From positions 25,001 through 89,000 of the forward strand of contig WBZZ01000026.1 of NCBI GenBank assembly GCA_019918135.1: a DNA stretch of 64,000 bases, given 5' to 3'. Positions 40,106 to 52,345 of the stretch are shown one piece after another (within the stretch, counting starts at the first letter, position 1; each line of letters begins with the position of its first letter). The notes beneath the pieces are model-generated. The model saw only the letters and a program-made list of their open reading frames with translations. It ran no database searches and had not been told where the DNA came from. This DNA is from Paulinella micropora. Its lineage: Eukaryota > Cercozoa > Imbricatea > Euglyphida > Paulinellidae. Both the position numbers and the translations under genes were made by a program.

Positions 40106-40460
40106 TCACTGTTCACTCTTGCCCGACCCCCCGGCCGCCGCCAGCAGCTCCTTGGCAAACTCGGCGGGGCCGCCGCTCGCCCTGACGGGCGCCGAGATTT
40201 TCCCCGTCTCGTCAAACACGCCGTACTGCGCCGCCAGCTCCGGTAACCGCAGTTCACTTAGCCGGGGGCAGGTCGCTAACGAGTCGTCCACGTCGGTCAG
40301 GCTGGTCCCTGACGGGTTCTCTACGGCGCGCAGCGCGTTCTCGTGTGGTTGTCGCGGGCCTCGGCCGTCCGCTGCTCGTGACGTGTCGCCCAGCCCCAGA
40401 ACACTTTCTGCCCGTCCACCTCGCACAGCAACCGCAAGTCCCCGCGGAAGCCGAGAGGCA
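40106..40460 (-). pseudogene. Hypothetical C-terminal gene fragment
   Basis: The minus-strand frame ends with LRLPELAAQYGVFDETGKIS, APVRASGGPAEFAKELLAAA and a stop. Upstream coding signal in another phase (LRLLCEVDGQKVFWGW) suggests one break. The region above 40460 is repeat-like. No family is recognised. It converges with the helicase fragment. Confidence 0.3.
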
Positions 40461-40603
40461 CTCCCCTCTTCCTTCTCTCCCCCCCCCCCTTTACTACAAA
40501 TTAATTCCCTTGTGGCAGGGAGCGCCCCTCTCCCTCTCGCTCTCCCCTTTTCCCCCTCTGTTCCCTCCCCCCCCCCCTCCCTCTCTCTCCTCTTTCCCCT
40601 CAT

Positions 40604-41040
40604 TGAATGGTTGCAAAAACTTTTGTCAACAAGTTCTTTGTGTACAGCCTCCCGGAAAAACGTTTTGTCCGCAATAGACGACGCGCCCTGTCAATTTAAC
40701 GCAGAATTGCACGCGTTTTGCGTCGGGCTCGCGTTTCTCTTTTGTGATACGGCCATAAAAGGCAGTACTTCCCGGGTTTTTCGGCAAAGCTTCCCCTCGT
40801 CTAGAAATAAGAATGTGCGATTTTTTTATAAAAGCTCGACAGAGTCTTACACTTGACACTGAAAACTAGGGAGAAAGGGGCGCTTCCCCTTATTTTGTGT
40901 TCCTCCTCCCTCCCTCCCTTTCCCCTTGCCCTATCGTCACAGTCGGGCCGTGCTGCCCGCAAGCAGCCCTCGGTCGCACGCCGGGCAAAAGTAAGTAAAC
41001 TTTTTTGGAGCCCCCAGAGGGGAGAGCGCCCCCCCTCCCT
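40604..41040. other. Spacer with half hairpin and T-module
   Basis: A TGTGATACGGCCATAAAAGG arm at 40742, a T-module at 40828-40868 and a G/C-rich end (CCGTGCTGCCCGCAAGCAGC, also at 35498). No gene is supported. Confidence 0.4.
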
Positions 41041-44000
41041 CTTTTCATATTTTTCTGATCTTGTGCACGTTGGCCGAGCTATGGCACGGACAGGACCCCG
41101 TCGGGGTAGTGGGGCTCTTGTTCTCCTAGCACATTGACCACCGCCTATCCATCCGCCGCAGGGTCGTGCTGGGGCACGGTGCTTTGTTCCTAGTTTTCAG
41201 TGCCCAAGTGTAAGATCGTAGAGCTTTAATTCATCGTATTCTTTTTTGCACTCTCTTGGCGCCCCACTCCCCCTGTCCCTTCCCTTTTTCTTCTCCCTCT
41301 CTTGCTCTCAGTGCCAAGATTAAAACCTTGTCAGGGGTCTTTTTTCGCGTGATTTTTCTTGTATATTCTTAGCGCGCCCCTACCCTCTCCCTTCCCTCTC
41401 CCACTCCCTGTTCTCAGACGGGGGACTAAGACAATTCGTGCTCCCCCCCCCCCCCCTCCCCTGCCTCCTCTTCTCTCCCCTCTACTCCTTCCCACCCCCC
41501 TGAGCCCGGGGGGCTCAAAGAGCAGGGGGCAGAATTGCAACAAAACTAAGATGATTCCACTAAGCCCGTGGTGGGGGGCACCCCCCCGTATCCTCAGATC
41601 TTTTCTGCCACCTTCCCCTCTTCCCTCCCCTGAGCCCAGGGGGCTCAAGGAGCAGGGGGCTCAAGGAGCAGGGGGGGAGGGGGAGGGGAAGGGCACAGAA
41701 GCTGCAAACACTAACCCTCTCCCCCATGCCGGGCGCCCTCCTCCTTCCTTCTTACCGACGGGGGGAGGGGGGAAGACAGATTGATCCTCCCCGGCCCCTT
41801 CCTCTTTGGTTTTCAGTGCCGAAGATTACAACTTTGTCATGGATTTTTTTAATTTTTTTTGTACATTTTTTAGCGCGCCCCTGCCCTCCCTCTCCCGCTC
41901 CCGCTCCCGATTCTCAGACAGTGGACTAAGACAATTCGTGCTTCCTCCTTCCCTGACTCTTCCCTCTGCACGCGCAAACAAGGGACGAGGGGGAGAGTGG
42001 GATAGCAGGGGACAGGGGGAAAAGAGGGGCGAGAGGGGAGACGGGGGAAAGCACATCCCGCCCCCTTCTTCCTCCCTTCCTTTTCCTCCCTCCCCCTTTC
42101 TTCCTCCCCCCGTCTGTTCCCTTTTTTGTCGGGCCAAATTTTTTTTTCCTTTTTTCATATTTTTCTGACCTTGCGCACGGTGGTCGAGCCATGGCACGGA
42201 CAGGACGCCGTCGGGGGTAGTGAGGCTTTTGTCCTACTAGCTCATTGACCACAGCCCATCCATCCGCCGCAGGGTAGTGCTGGAGCACGGTGCGCAAGAT
42301 CTGCAGAAATGGGAAAAATATGAAAAGTGAAAAAGAAAATTTTCTTTTGGAACGCGTTTGCATACGCAAACAAGGGACGAGGGGAGGGGGGGGGGATAGC
42401 AGGGGACAAGGGGAAGAGGGGGGGGAAGAGCATTTTCCATCCCTGCCCTTTGTCTTCTCCTTTCCTCTTCCCCCCCCCCCCCCTTTCTTTCCCCCGTCTG
42501 TTTCCTTTGTTGTCGGACCAATTTTTTTTTCCTCTTTTCATATTTTTCTGACCTTGCGCACGATGATGGCCGAGCCATGGCACGGACAGGACGCCGTCGG
42601 GGTAGTGAGGCTCTTGTCCTCCTAGCACATTGACCACCGCCCATCCATCCGCCACAGGGTCGTACTGGAGCACGGTGCTCCGCTCCTAGTTCCCAGTGCC
42701 CTCCAAATGTAAGACCGTCGAGCTTTAATTCAAGCGTATTCTTTTTCGCACTCTCTTGGCACGCGAACAGAGCACAGACGGTGCCGGCCAGGGTTCTAAC
42801 ATAGGCTACCGCAGAAACATGACATGGGCCGGATGCCGTTGCAAGTGTTAAGTGTAATGCCTTGTCTAGTTTTAATTAAAAAAACTTTTCTTACACTTCC
42901 TTTGCGCCCCCCTGCCTCTTCCTCTCTCCCCTGAGCCAAGGGGGCTCAAGGAGCAGGGGAGGGGAAGGGGGAAGGGTGAATGGCGCAGAAGCTACAAACA
43001 AAATAAATATATGCAACGCCTCCACTAATCCCCCCCGGCCCCTTCCTCTCTTAGTTTTCAGTGCCAAGATTACAGCTTTGTCATGGATTTTCTTTATTTT
43101 TACATTTCTTAGCGCGCCCCTGCCCCCCCTCTCCCGCCCCCGATTCTCAGACAGTGAGGGGGGGGGGGGGAGAAGCACATCCCGCCCCCTTCTTCCTCCC
43201 CTTCCTCTTCCTCCCTCGCCCCCTTCTTTTCCCCCCGTCTGTTCCCTTTGTTGTAGGGCAAAAAAAATTTCTTTCTTCTTTTCATATTTTTCTGACCTTG
43301 CGCACGCTGGCCGAGCCATGGCACGGACAGGACGCCGTCGGGGGTAGTGAGGCCCTTGTCCTCCTAGCACATTGACCACCGCCCATTCATCCGCCGCAGG
43401 GTTTTGCTGGAGCACGGTGCGCAAGGGAAGGGGGGAGGGTGAATGGCGCAGAAGCTACAAACAAAATAAATACATGCAACGCCTCCACTAACCCCCCCCC
43501 CCCCCTATGCCGGGCGCCTTTCCCCCTTCCTCCCGATTCTCAGACAGTGAGGGGGGGGGGGGGGCGGGGAGAAGCACATCCCGCCCCCTTCTTTTCCCCT
43601 CCCCCCCTTCTTCCCTTCCCCTGTCTGTTCCCTTTGTTGTCGGGCAAAAAAATGTTTTTCCTCTTTTCATATTTTTCTGACCTTGCGCACGGTGGTCGAG
43701 CCATGGCACGGACGGGACGCAGTCGGGGTAGTGAGGCCCTTGTCCTCCTGGCACATTGACCACCGCCCATCCATCCGCCGCAGGGTCGTGCTGGAGCACG
43801 GTGCTACGCTCCTAGTTTTCAGTGCCCAAGTGTACGACCGTCGAGCTTTAATTCAGCGTCAATTTTCTCCATCTCCTAATTCTCAGTGTCAAGTGTAAGA
43901 CTTTGTCGAGTTTTAATTAAAAAAGACTTTTCTTGCACTTTCTTGGCGCCCCACTCCCCCTGTCCTTTCTCTTTCCCTCCCCCTCTCTTGATTCTCAGTG

Positions 44001-45185
44001 CCAAGATTAAGACTTTGTCAGGGATCTTTTAATTTTTTTTGTACATTTCCTAGCGCGCCCCTGCCCTCCCTTCTCCGGCTCCCGCCCCCGACTCTCAGAC
44101 AGTGAGAAGGGACCGGGGGGAAGCACATCCGGCCCCCTTCTTCCCCCCTTCCTCTTCCCCCTTTCCTCTTTCTCCCGTCTGTTCCCTTTGTTGTTGGGAA
44201 AAAAAAAATTTTCCTCGTTTCATATTTTTCTGACCTTGCGCACGGTGGCCGAGCTATGGCACGGACAGGACGCCGTCGGGGTAAGTGAGGGCTCTTGTCC
44301 TCCTAGCACATTGACCATCGCCCATCCATTCGCCGCAAGGTCGCGCTGGAGCACGGTGCTCCGCTCTTAGTTTGCAGTGCCAACGTGTACGACAGTCGAG
44401 TGGGCCGGATGCTGCGACAGCTTGAGGTTGCCGTTGCAAGTGTCAAGTGTAAGACTTTGTCGAGCTTTAATTCAGCGTAAATTACATTTTCTTGGCGCGC
44501 CCCTGCTCCCCCCTTCCCACTGCCACTCCCGACAATTCGTGCTTCCTCCTTCCCTGCCTCTTCCCTCTGCAAGATCCGCGGAAATAGGAAAAATATGAAA
44601 AGTGGAAAAGAACATCTTTTTTGTAACGCGTTCGCACGCGCAAACAAGGGACGAGGGGAGGGGGATAGCAGGGGACAAGGGGAAAAGGAGAGGGGGGGGG
44701 GGGAAGGAGCATTTTCCCTCCCTTCCTCCCTGCCCTTTGTCTTTCCCCCCCCCCCCCCGTCTGTTTCCTTTGTTGTCGGGCAAAGAAATTTTTTTCTTCC
44801 TGTTTTCATATTTTTCTGACCTTGCGCACGGTGGCCGAGCCATGGCACGGACAGGGTGCCGTCGGGGTAGTGAGGCCTTTGTCCTCCTATCACATTGACC
44901 ACCGCCCATTCATTCGCCGCAGGGTCGTCCGGAGCACGGTGCCCTGCTCCTAGTTTTCAGTGCCCAAATGTAAGACCGTCGAGCTTTAATTCAGCGCATT
45001 CTTTTCGCACTCTCTTGGCGCCCCTACCCTCCCCCTTCCCTCCCGCTCCCGATTCCTCCTTCCCCTGCTCCTTGAGCCCCCGGGCTCAGGGGGCTCAGAG
45101 GGAGGGAAGAAAGAAAGGGGTAGGGGGGGGCGCCCCCCCCCCCCCCAATCGGTGGGCTCCAAAAAAAGTTTACTTATTTTTGCCC

Positions 45186-45291
45186 CTCGCTCTGAAGAGG
45201 GAGGGGGATGTGTCGCGTGCTGCCCTTTCTCTCTCCCAGCTGCCTGCCGGTCTCTGGGGGGTTTGCCTTCCTAGATTTCAATCCAATCCGG
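45186..45291 (+). ncRNA. Fanzor right end, complete solo copy
   Basis: GGGGGATGTGTCGCGTGCTG, CCCTTTCTCTCTCCCAGCTG and the end signature TAGATTTCAATCCAATCCGG match the ends at 17.4 and 17.7 kb, but no Fanzor coding sequence lies to the left. It is a solo end or a non-autonomous element. Confidence 0.55.
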
Positions 45292-45329
45292 AATGGTTTC
45301 AATAAGCTCTTTTGCTAATTTAATTTATT

Positions 45330-45808
45330 TCAGAGCCCGGGCAGAATCCGGCTCGTGCAAGCCAGCGTCCTCCGCGTGTTCGTTATATTTTTGAACGGTC
45401 TCGGGGGCCTGGCTGGCAATCGGCTCCACACCAACCCTGGCCCGCTTCTGCACAGTGAACGTAACCTCGAACTCTTTCTTTCAGCTCCGCCAGTGCTGTT
45501 CGCTCTTTTGTTAGTCTGGAACAAAGTTCTCTAGTGATACCATCATGAATCGCGCGTTTGTATCTTCTTTTGCCCGGACGCCAAGACACATGATAAGCTA
45601 ACTCTTGTTCTAAGCGTTCAACGGTGGCCTGCTGTTGCGCAACTTCGGGGGCCAGGCTTTTCATCGCGTCGGTCACCGCAGCGCATAGTTCCCCCTTGCA
45701 CCAGGCCACGACGTTCGCGCCTGTGTAACTAGCTTCAAACAGCTGGTCTCCGGCACCGGAGTCCATGGCCGCTCTCCGGTTTGCGTTCCCCTGCTTTTTT
45801 TTTTCCAT
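45330..45808 (-). CDS. Small coiled-coil protein
   Basis: About 141 residues from ATG at 45808 (MEKKKQGNANRRAAMDSGAG). A later ATG (MDSGAGDQLF) is an alternative start. Residues about 50-115 are helical with Glu/Leu/Arg heptads (ATVERLEQELAYHVS, LTKERTALAELKERVRGY). It ends in a Cys-containing tail. It may be truncated, since the 3' end lies 40 bases from the solo Fanzor right end. No family is recognised. Confidence 0.45.
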
Positions 45809-46140
45809 CGACTGCTTTTTTTCTTTAGCCTATCAAGCCTTAAAATAGTCTCCCCTTTTTTTTGCGTGTGTGCCTGGAGGGCCAGGGGGGAGGCAACCCT
45901 CTTGCCTTTTTCTTTGCTCCCTCCCTTTCTTTCCCCTCCCCCCGTCTGTTCCCTTTGTTGTCAGGCCAAAAAAAATTCTTTCCATTCTTCATATTTTCCG
46001 ACCTTGCGCCGCAGGGTCGTGCTGGAGCACGGACAGGACACCGTCGGGGTAATGAGGCCTTTGTCCTGGCACATTGGCCACCGCCCATCCATCCTCCTCA
46101 GGGTCATGCTGGGGGGCACGGTGATCTGTTCCTAGTTTTC
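45809..46140. other. Spacer leading into R2
   Basis: T-rich then C/T-rich DNA with one diverged R2 core from 45989. No gene is supported. Confidence 0.4.
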
Positions 46141-48114
46141 AGTGCCCCAAGTGTAAGACCGTCGAGTGGGCCGGATGCTGCGGCAGCCCGAGGGTGCCGT
46201 TGCAAGTGTCAAGTGTGATGCTTTGTCGAGTTTTAATTAAAAAAAGACTTTTCTTGCACTTTCTTGGCGCCCCACTCTCCCTGTCCCTTCCCCTTCCCTC
46301 TCCCTCTTGGTTCTCAGTGCCAAGATTAAAACTTTGTCAGGAATTTTTTATTAATTTTTTCTTGTACATTCTTAGCGCGCCCCTCTACTCCACCGCCCCC
46401 CCCCCCCCTGAGCCCGGGGGGCTCAACGAGTAGGGGAGCAAAACTGACAAAGAAACTAAGATGCCACTGACCCCGTGCCGGGGCGCCCCCCCCCTCTTTA
46501 TCCAGAAATCCTTTCTGCCCACCCTCCCCTGAGTCCAGGGGGGCTCAAGGAGCAGGGGAGGGGAAGGGGGGCGCAGAAGCTACAAACAAAATAAATATAT
46601 GCAACGCCTCCACTAATCCCCCCCGGCCCTTCCTCTCTTAGTTTTCGGTGCCAAGATTATAACTGTCATGGATTTTTTTAATTTTTTGTACATTTTTTAG
46701 CGCGCCCCTGCCCTCCCTCTCCCGCTCCCGCTCCCGATTCTCAAACAGTGGACTAAGACAATTCGTGCTTCCGCCTTCCCTGCCTCTTCCCTCTGCACGC
46801 GCAAACAAGGGACGAGGGAGAGAGGGGGATAGCAGGGGACAGGGGGGAAAGAGGGACAAGAGGGGGGGCGGGATGTGCTGAGGGGGGACGGGTGGAAGCA
46901 CATCCCGCCCCCTTCTTCCTCCCTTCCTTTTCCTCCCTCCCCCTTTCCTCCTCCATCTGTTCCCTTTGATGCCGGGCCAAATTCTTTTTCCTTTTTTCAT
47001 ATTTTTCTGACCTTGCGCACGGTGGTCGAGCCATGGCACGGACAGGACGCGTCGGGGTAAGTGAGGGGCTCTTGTCCTCCTGGTACATTGACAACCGCCC
47101 ATCCATTCGCCGCAGGGTCGTGGTGGAGCACGGTGCTCGCTTCTAGTTTTCAGTGCCCCAAGTGTACGACCGTCGAGCTTTAATTCAGCGTAAATTCTCT
47201 CTATCTCCTAATTCGCAGTGTCAAGTGTAAGACTTTGTCGAGTTTTAAATTGAAAAAGACTTTTCTTGCACTTTCTTGGCGCCCCACTGAGCCCGGGGGG
47301 GGCTCAAGGAGCAGGGAGGGGAAGGGGGAAGGGTGAATGTGTAAGACTTTGTCGAGTTTTAAATTGAAAAAGACTTTTCTTGCACTTTCTTGGCGCCCCA
47401 CTGAGCCCGGGGGGGGGCTCAAGGAGCAGGGAGGGGAAGGGGGAAGGGTGAATGGCGCAGAAGCTACAAACAATATAAATACATGCAACGCCTCCATTAA
47501 TCCCACCTATGCCGGGCGCCTTCCCCCTTCCCTCTTACTGACGGGGGGGGAAGATAGAATAATCCTCCCCGGCCCCTTCCCTTCCTCTCTTAGTTTTCAG
47601 TGCCAAAATGACAACTTTGTCATGGATTTTTTAATTTTTTTTGTACATTTCTTAGCGCGCCCCTGCCCCCCCTCTCCCGCTCCCGCTCCCGATTCTCAGA
47701 CAGTGAGGGGGACGGGGGGGGGGAGGGAGAAAGCACATCCCGCCCCCTTCTTCCCCCCTTCCTCTTCCCCTTTCCTCTTCCCCTTTCCCCTTCTTTCCCC
47801 CGTCTGTTCCCTTGGTTGTTGCGCAAAAAAAAATTCTTTTCCTCTTTTCATATTTTCTGACCTTGCGCACGGTGGCCGAGCCATGGCACGGACAGGACGC
47901 CGTCGGGGGGGTAGTGAGGCCCTTGTCCTCCTAGCACATTGACCACCGCCCATCCATCCGCCACGGGTTCGTGCTGGAGCACGGTGCGCAAAATCTGCGG
48001 AAATAGGAAGAATATGAAAAGTGGACAAGAAAATTCTTTTGGGAACGCGTTTGCACGCGCAAACAAGGGACGAGGGAAGGGGGGGGGGGGGGAGAGCAGG
48101 GGACAAGGGGAACT

Positions 48115-48514
48115 CGCTTTCTTCACTCTCACTTTCTTCACTCTCCCTTTCTTCTTCTTCTTCGCTGTCGTTCTCTGGCTTTTTTGGTGGTGGTGCTTTC
48201 TTTGCGGTTGTCTTCTTAGGCTTTTTAGCATTCTTTTTTATCTTTCTAAGCATATGATTAGCAATAAGCTCAGACATATCAATTCCGCTGTTGCTGTCGC
48301 TTTCGTCTTCTACGATTTCGGGTTTTGCCAGTATTTCCTTAGCAACACCTAACTCAGCATCAGTTTCAATTATTTCATCTATGGTCTTATCTTTCAGTTC
48401 CCCCTTCTTGCGGAGCCGTTCGCGAGCCCATTCGTCCTTTCGCCGTTCAGCATTTTCTCTATTTGCTTGAACAGCCTTCTTCCAATTTTCCTTTGATGCT
48501 TCCTTTGACGGCAT
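48115..48514 (-). pseudogene. Charged protein at the left edge of the fossil
   Basis: It starts MPSKEASKENWKKAVQANRE (ATG at 48514), then is helical and very rich in Lys and Glu, with ELIANHMLRKIKKNAKK, a KAPPPKKPEN linker and Glu/Ser repeats. It resembles small virion or DNA-binding proteins of virophage-like elements only in general style. The 3' end is replaced by R2-type GC-rich DNA. A (GAA)-like coding tail runs up to the edge. Confidence 0.5.
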
Positions 48515-48589
48515 GATTTAGATATGCTTTTAATCTTGTTGCTATAATTTAACAAAAATAAAATTAATTATTTAATAAATATATCATAT

Positions 48590-51500
48590 GTCGAACTTCA
48601 AGTCGCTCTTAGGTTTGAATGAAAATCGCGACAGATAGCCTATCAAGCGCAAACTTAGACTTAACGAACACGAACATAGTGGGTTTAAACACAGACAGAG
48701 TGCCAGAAGATGCCGAACTGATAAATATTTATTATACTGACGGGCGATTTGATGCGAGACTGGCTCCCAAAAGCACGACTGACCTAAAAGAAGGACTAAA
48801 TTATTATTGGACTGATAACCGCTTTGACACACGTCTTGCTTTAAAATCAACATCAGACATCAAAAAGGGAAAAAATTTATACTATACAGAGCAACGAGTG
48901 AGGGACAATGTCGAAGTCAAAGCCTCTACTCAACACCGCTCTAATACTTACAATCCGCACCAAACCAGACTTTATAATTTGATAGACACAAACATATCCG
49001 CACCATTGGTCGGTCAATACTTAACATAAAATGATGTAGATGGTAAATGGAGGAATACCACCCTCGGTTCAATTGATACACTTTCTTATGTAGTCATAAC
49101 CGCACGAATAGCCACTAATAGTTATCTCACATATAATTCAATAAACTGGGTAAATAAAACCTTTCCGATAAATGTTGATGAATTCGGTAATATTAATATG
49201 GGAGGGAATTTGAATATAACAGGAGTTAATTTACTAAATACCAAAGATGTTGATGAATGGATATTTGAGCATAATGATAATAATAATAAAGTGTCAGCAG
49301 GTGGAAGTATAGATAGCCACAGCGATGTGACAATAACAAGCTTCCCATCAGATGATCAATTACTCATTTATAGCACAGGACAATGGAGAAACACTACACC
49401 ACCCTTTCTTAGATTAGACGGCACTGCCAGCATGACGGGAGGAATAAATATGAACAACCAAAACATTACAAATGTAAATCAACTAAATGGTAGGGCTATC
49501 GCAACTTGGTTATCAGAGCACGACTCCAACAACGCGAAAGTGTCGGCAAGTGGAAGTATTGATACACATAGTGATGTGATTATAACAACAGCAACAGATA
49601 ATCAACTGCTTATTTACAGCACAGGACAATGGCGAAATGTGGCATCGCCCTTTCTTAGATTAGACGGCACCGCCAGTATGACAGGAGCATTAAATATGGG
49701 TGGTTATGCTATTTCAGGGGCTTCTACATATAATGGAATTAATCTCACCACTCTTGCAGTTGATGGTTCGGTGGTTAAACTAACAGGAGACCAAACCATA
49801 GCAGGAACCAAAACATTCAGCAACATAATAAATGCGAGTGCTGGGATTGATATGAAAAGCCAAAGCATAACAAATGTTAATCTTGTTGATGGTGTGGATG
49901 TTTCTGTTCTTGATACTTCGGTGGTTAAACTAACAGGGGACCAAACTATCGGAGGAAATAAAAAATATACATCAACTTTAGAAGTAAGTGGTTCATCAAA
50001 TCCTACTTCTTTTGACGGCATCGGCATCGCCTTTGATACAAAAATAGGAATGATTGCAGCACAAAAAACAGCAACAGCAACTTGGTATCCGATACAAATA
50101 AGTGGTTCATATGTAGAGTTATATTCAGGTAATACTTTAATTGTAACCGCAACTGGAACAACATTAAGTTTGAACAACAACAGAATAACAAACTTAGCCA
50201 CACCATCAGCAACAACGGACGGAGCAAACAAAAGTTATGTGGATACATTAGACATACAAAATGTAAAACTAACAGGAGACCAAACCATAACAGGAAGTAA
50301 AACATTTAATGGGGCGAGCACTACGATAAAATATCTAACTTTAACACAAACGGCTGATTTCAATAATCAAGTTATCATTAATGGTGGAAATATAACATAT
50401 AATGGGGCTCGGATATTAAACCAAAATGGAGGAGATATATTCTTTTCTCAGACAACTGGTGATTATCAATATTTCTTATTTACTCTAAATACTGCTACAA
50501 GTGGAACCGCGAACCAAAGAGGTTATGTATTCACGAATGTAGGATTTGATGTAAAAGGAGGAGGTCTTTATATTTCAAAACTTTTGGATAATAAAAGTGC
50601 TTCATCTGACATTGTCCGTTTTAACAATGCTGGCGGTATGCGGTTTTATGGGGACTTAGATATGAACTCAAACAACATAACAAGTGCTGGAACAATAACG
50701 GGAACATCAATCACTTCAACTGCTGGCATGACTACAACAACATTAACGGCAAGCGATAAAATAACAACAGCAACAGGCAAACCAATAATTATAGGAAACA
50801 CAACAAAAGAAATAGGTAGGACAGCGGGTTTAGAATTGTATGGGACTTTCAATAATAATACTGCTGGAGCACATATAGAAGCGATTACAACAGAAGATAT
50901 ATATCCTACATTTGGACTATTTAATTTAGGACATAATAGCATAAATATTGCTTTTGATGCTTATTTAGATGGCGCGGGATGGAAATCAAGTTATGCGAGT
51001 TCAAACTTTTTAATCAATAAATTTTCCAACAAACTTAGATTTTTGCATGATAGCGGGAAAAGTGCTGGGACTGCTGTTCCTTTGTCTGTGGCTCTTGAAC
51101 TTGATACAGCAGGCTTATTAACAACAAAGGCAATAACGGCGAGTGGGGTGATAACGGCAAATGCGGGGATATCAACAACAACATTAACAGCAAGTGGATT
51201 AATAGCTGCGAATGAGGGAATTACATATTCTGGGGTGCTAACTACCACAACTAATAATGGAGCGAAAATAGGAATTCAAGGACAAACAGACGGGACGAAT
51301 GCGAGAGGAATATTTGTATGGGATACTGCTGATCCAAACTGGGGGATTTATATGTCTCAGTCTGGAGCAAATAAAGCATTAAATGGAGGAGCACCAGCAG
51401 GAGGAGTAGGAGGAGGATTAACATTTAGAGTGAATAATTCTTCAACGAGTGGGTTCATATGGGAGAATAATTCAAATACTGCTTTAATGTCTTTGAAAGC

Positions 51501-51999
51501 AAGCGATGGACAATTATGGGTATTGTCTAATCCAATTCAATATTCAGACAGGAGAAAAAAAAAAGATATAAAGGAATGCTTAGGCTTAGATTTTATTAAT
51601 AAGACAAATCCAGTCTGCTATCGTATGATTGATGATTAAAAAAAATGTAGGACTGGCTTAATAGCACAAGAATTAGAGGACATACTAACAGAAATGAATA
51701 TGCTAGATTTTGGCGGTTTTATAAAAGAAACAATTATGGTTCTGTGTCCAAAGCAAAGAAAAGAATGCGAATTGAAAGGTGTGAGTGTTAATCCAGAAGA
51801 TGTTAAATGTGTTGATAGTGGTGATGTCGGTTATGGTATAGGTTATTCCGAGTTTATTGCACCATTAATTAAAGCGGTTCAACAATTATCAGAAAAGGTA
51901 GTTAATTTAGAAAAAGAAAATAAAACTTTACTTAATATACTACAAGACCAAACAAACCAATTAGCAGAAATACGAGCAGTCGTTTTCCCTAATGTCTAA
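48590..51999 (+). pseudogene. Fibre-like protein with peptidase-S74-type chaperone end (broken)
   Basis: The body has repeated fibre motifs: LTGDQTIAGTKTFSN and variants four times, LRLDGTASMTGGINMNN and variants, and ITTTTLTASG-type repeats, as in phage and algal-virus tail or host-attachment fibres. The end (SDRRKKKDIKECLG and GYSEFIAPLIKAVQQLSEKV with a coiled coil) is of the S74 intramolecular chaperone type, which in other systems helps fibres trimerise and then cuts itself off. About three breaks are suspected. The longest open stretch is about 810 codons. Confidence 0.75.
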
Positions 52000-52345
52000 T
52001 AATACAACTAGACTTCACAGACCCCCGCCTATTATGGATATGGATGGCAAACTAACTCCAGAAATAAAGTCTCGTGTTCTTGAAGTAGAACTAAAGACTG
52101 AGGAAATAAAAGTAGAGCACGAATTGGAAGATAACTGGAATTGTTGTTGTATAAAAAACAGGCCAACCGACAGCCGACTTATTAAATACTTATTTCAAAT
52201 AGGTATCATTATTGCCATTATAACCCTTTGTATTGTGAGGCTATCTGAAAAGAACTTACCTTGTGAGGTTGCTAACACTTATGTCGGAATTTTAACACTA
52301 TTGATTGGCATATGCCTTCCATCGCCTTCTTCAAGTAAGAAGTGA
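51992..52345 (+). CDS. Small membrane protein of the fossil element
   Basis: 117 residues, apparently whole. A short cytosolic N-terminal part with DMDGKLTPEI, a CCCI cluster, and two membrane segments (YLFQIGIIIAIITLCIV and YVGILTLLIGICLPSPSS). Small proteins ending in a LLIGxxLPSP-like motif are common in virophages and large algal viruses. The start overlaps the end of the fibre gene by eight bases. Confidence 0.6.
   Translation: MSNNTTRLHRPPPIMDMDGKLTPEIKSRVLEVELKTEEIKVEHELEDNWNCCCIKNRPTDSRLIKYLFQIGIIIAIITLCIVRLSEKNLPCEVANTYVGILTLLIGICLPSPSSSKK

Larger units (their letters stand above)
41044..48000 (+). repeat. R2 repeat field, ten forward copies with T-modules
   Basis: The core runs from TTTTCATATTTTTCTGACCT through GCCATGGCACGGACAGGACG to CATCCGCCGCAGGGTCGTGC, about 145 bp. 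Copies begin near 41045, 42153, 42536, 43282, 43664, 44219, 44806, 45989, 46998 and 47847. Before each core stands CCGTCTGTTCCCTTTGTTGT and pyrimidine-rich DNA; after it one or more T-modules. On the minus strand the core has an open frame (LQHDPAADGWAVVNV) shared by many copies, so it may derive from a gene exon. 41450-41800 and 46380-46620 also hold GAGCCCGGGGGGCTCAAAGA palindromes. Confidence 0.7.

Noticed and set aside
41044-48000. LTR retroelements made of T-modules and R2
   Set aside because: No paired identical ends around a coding body, no primer-binding site, no gag or pol similarity.
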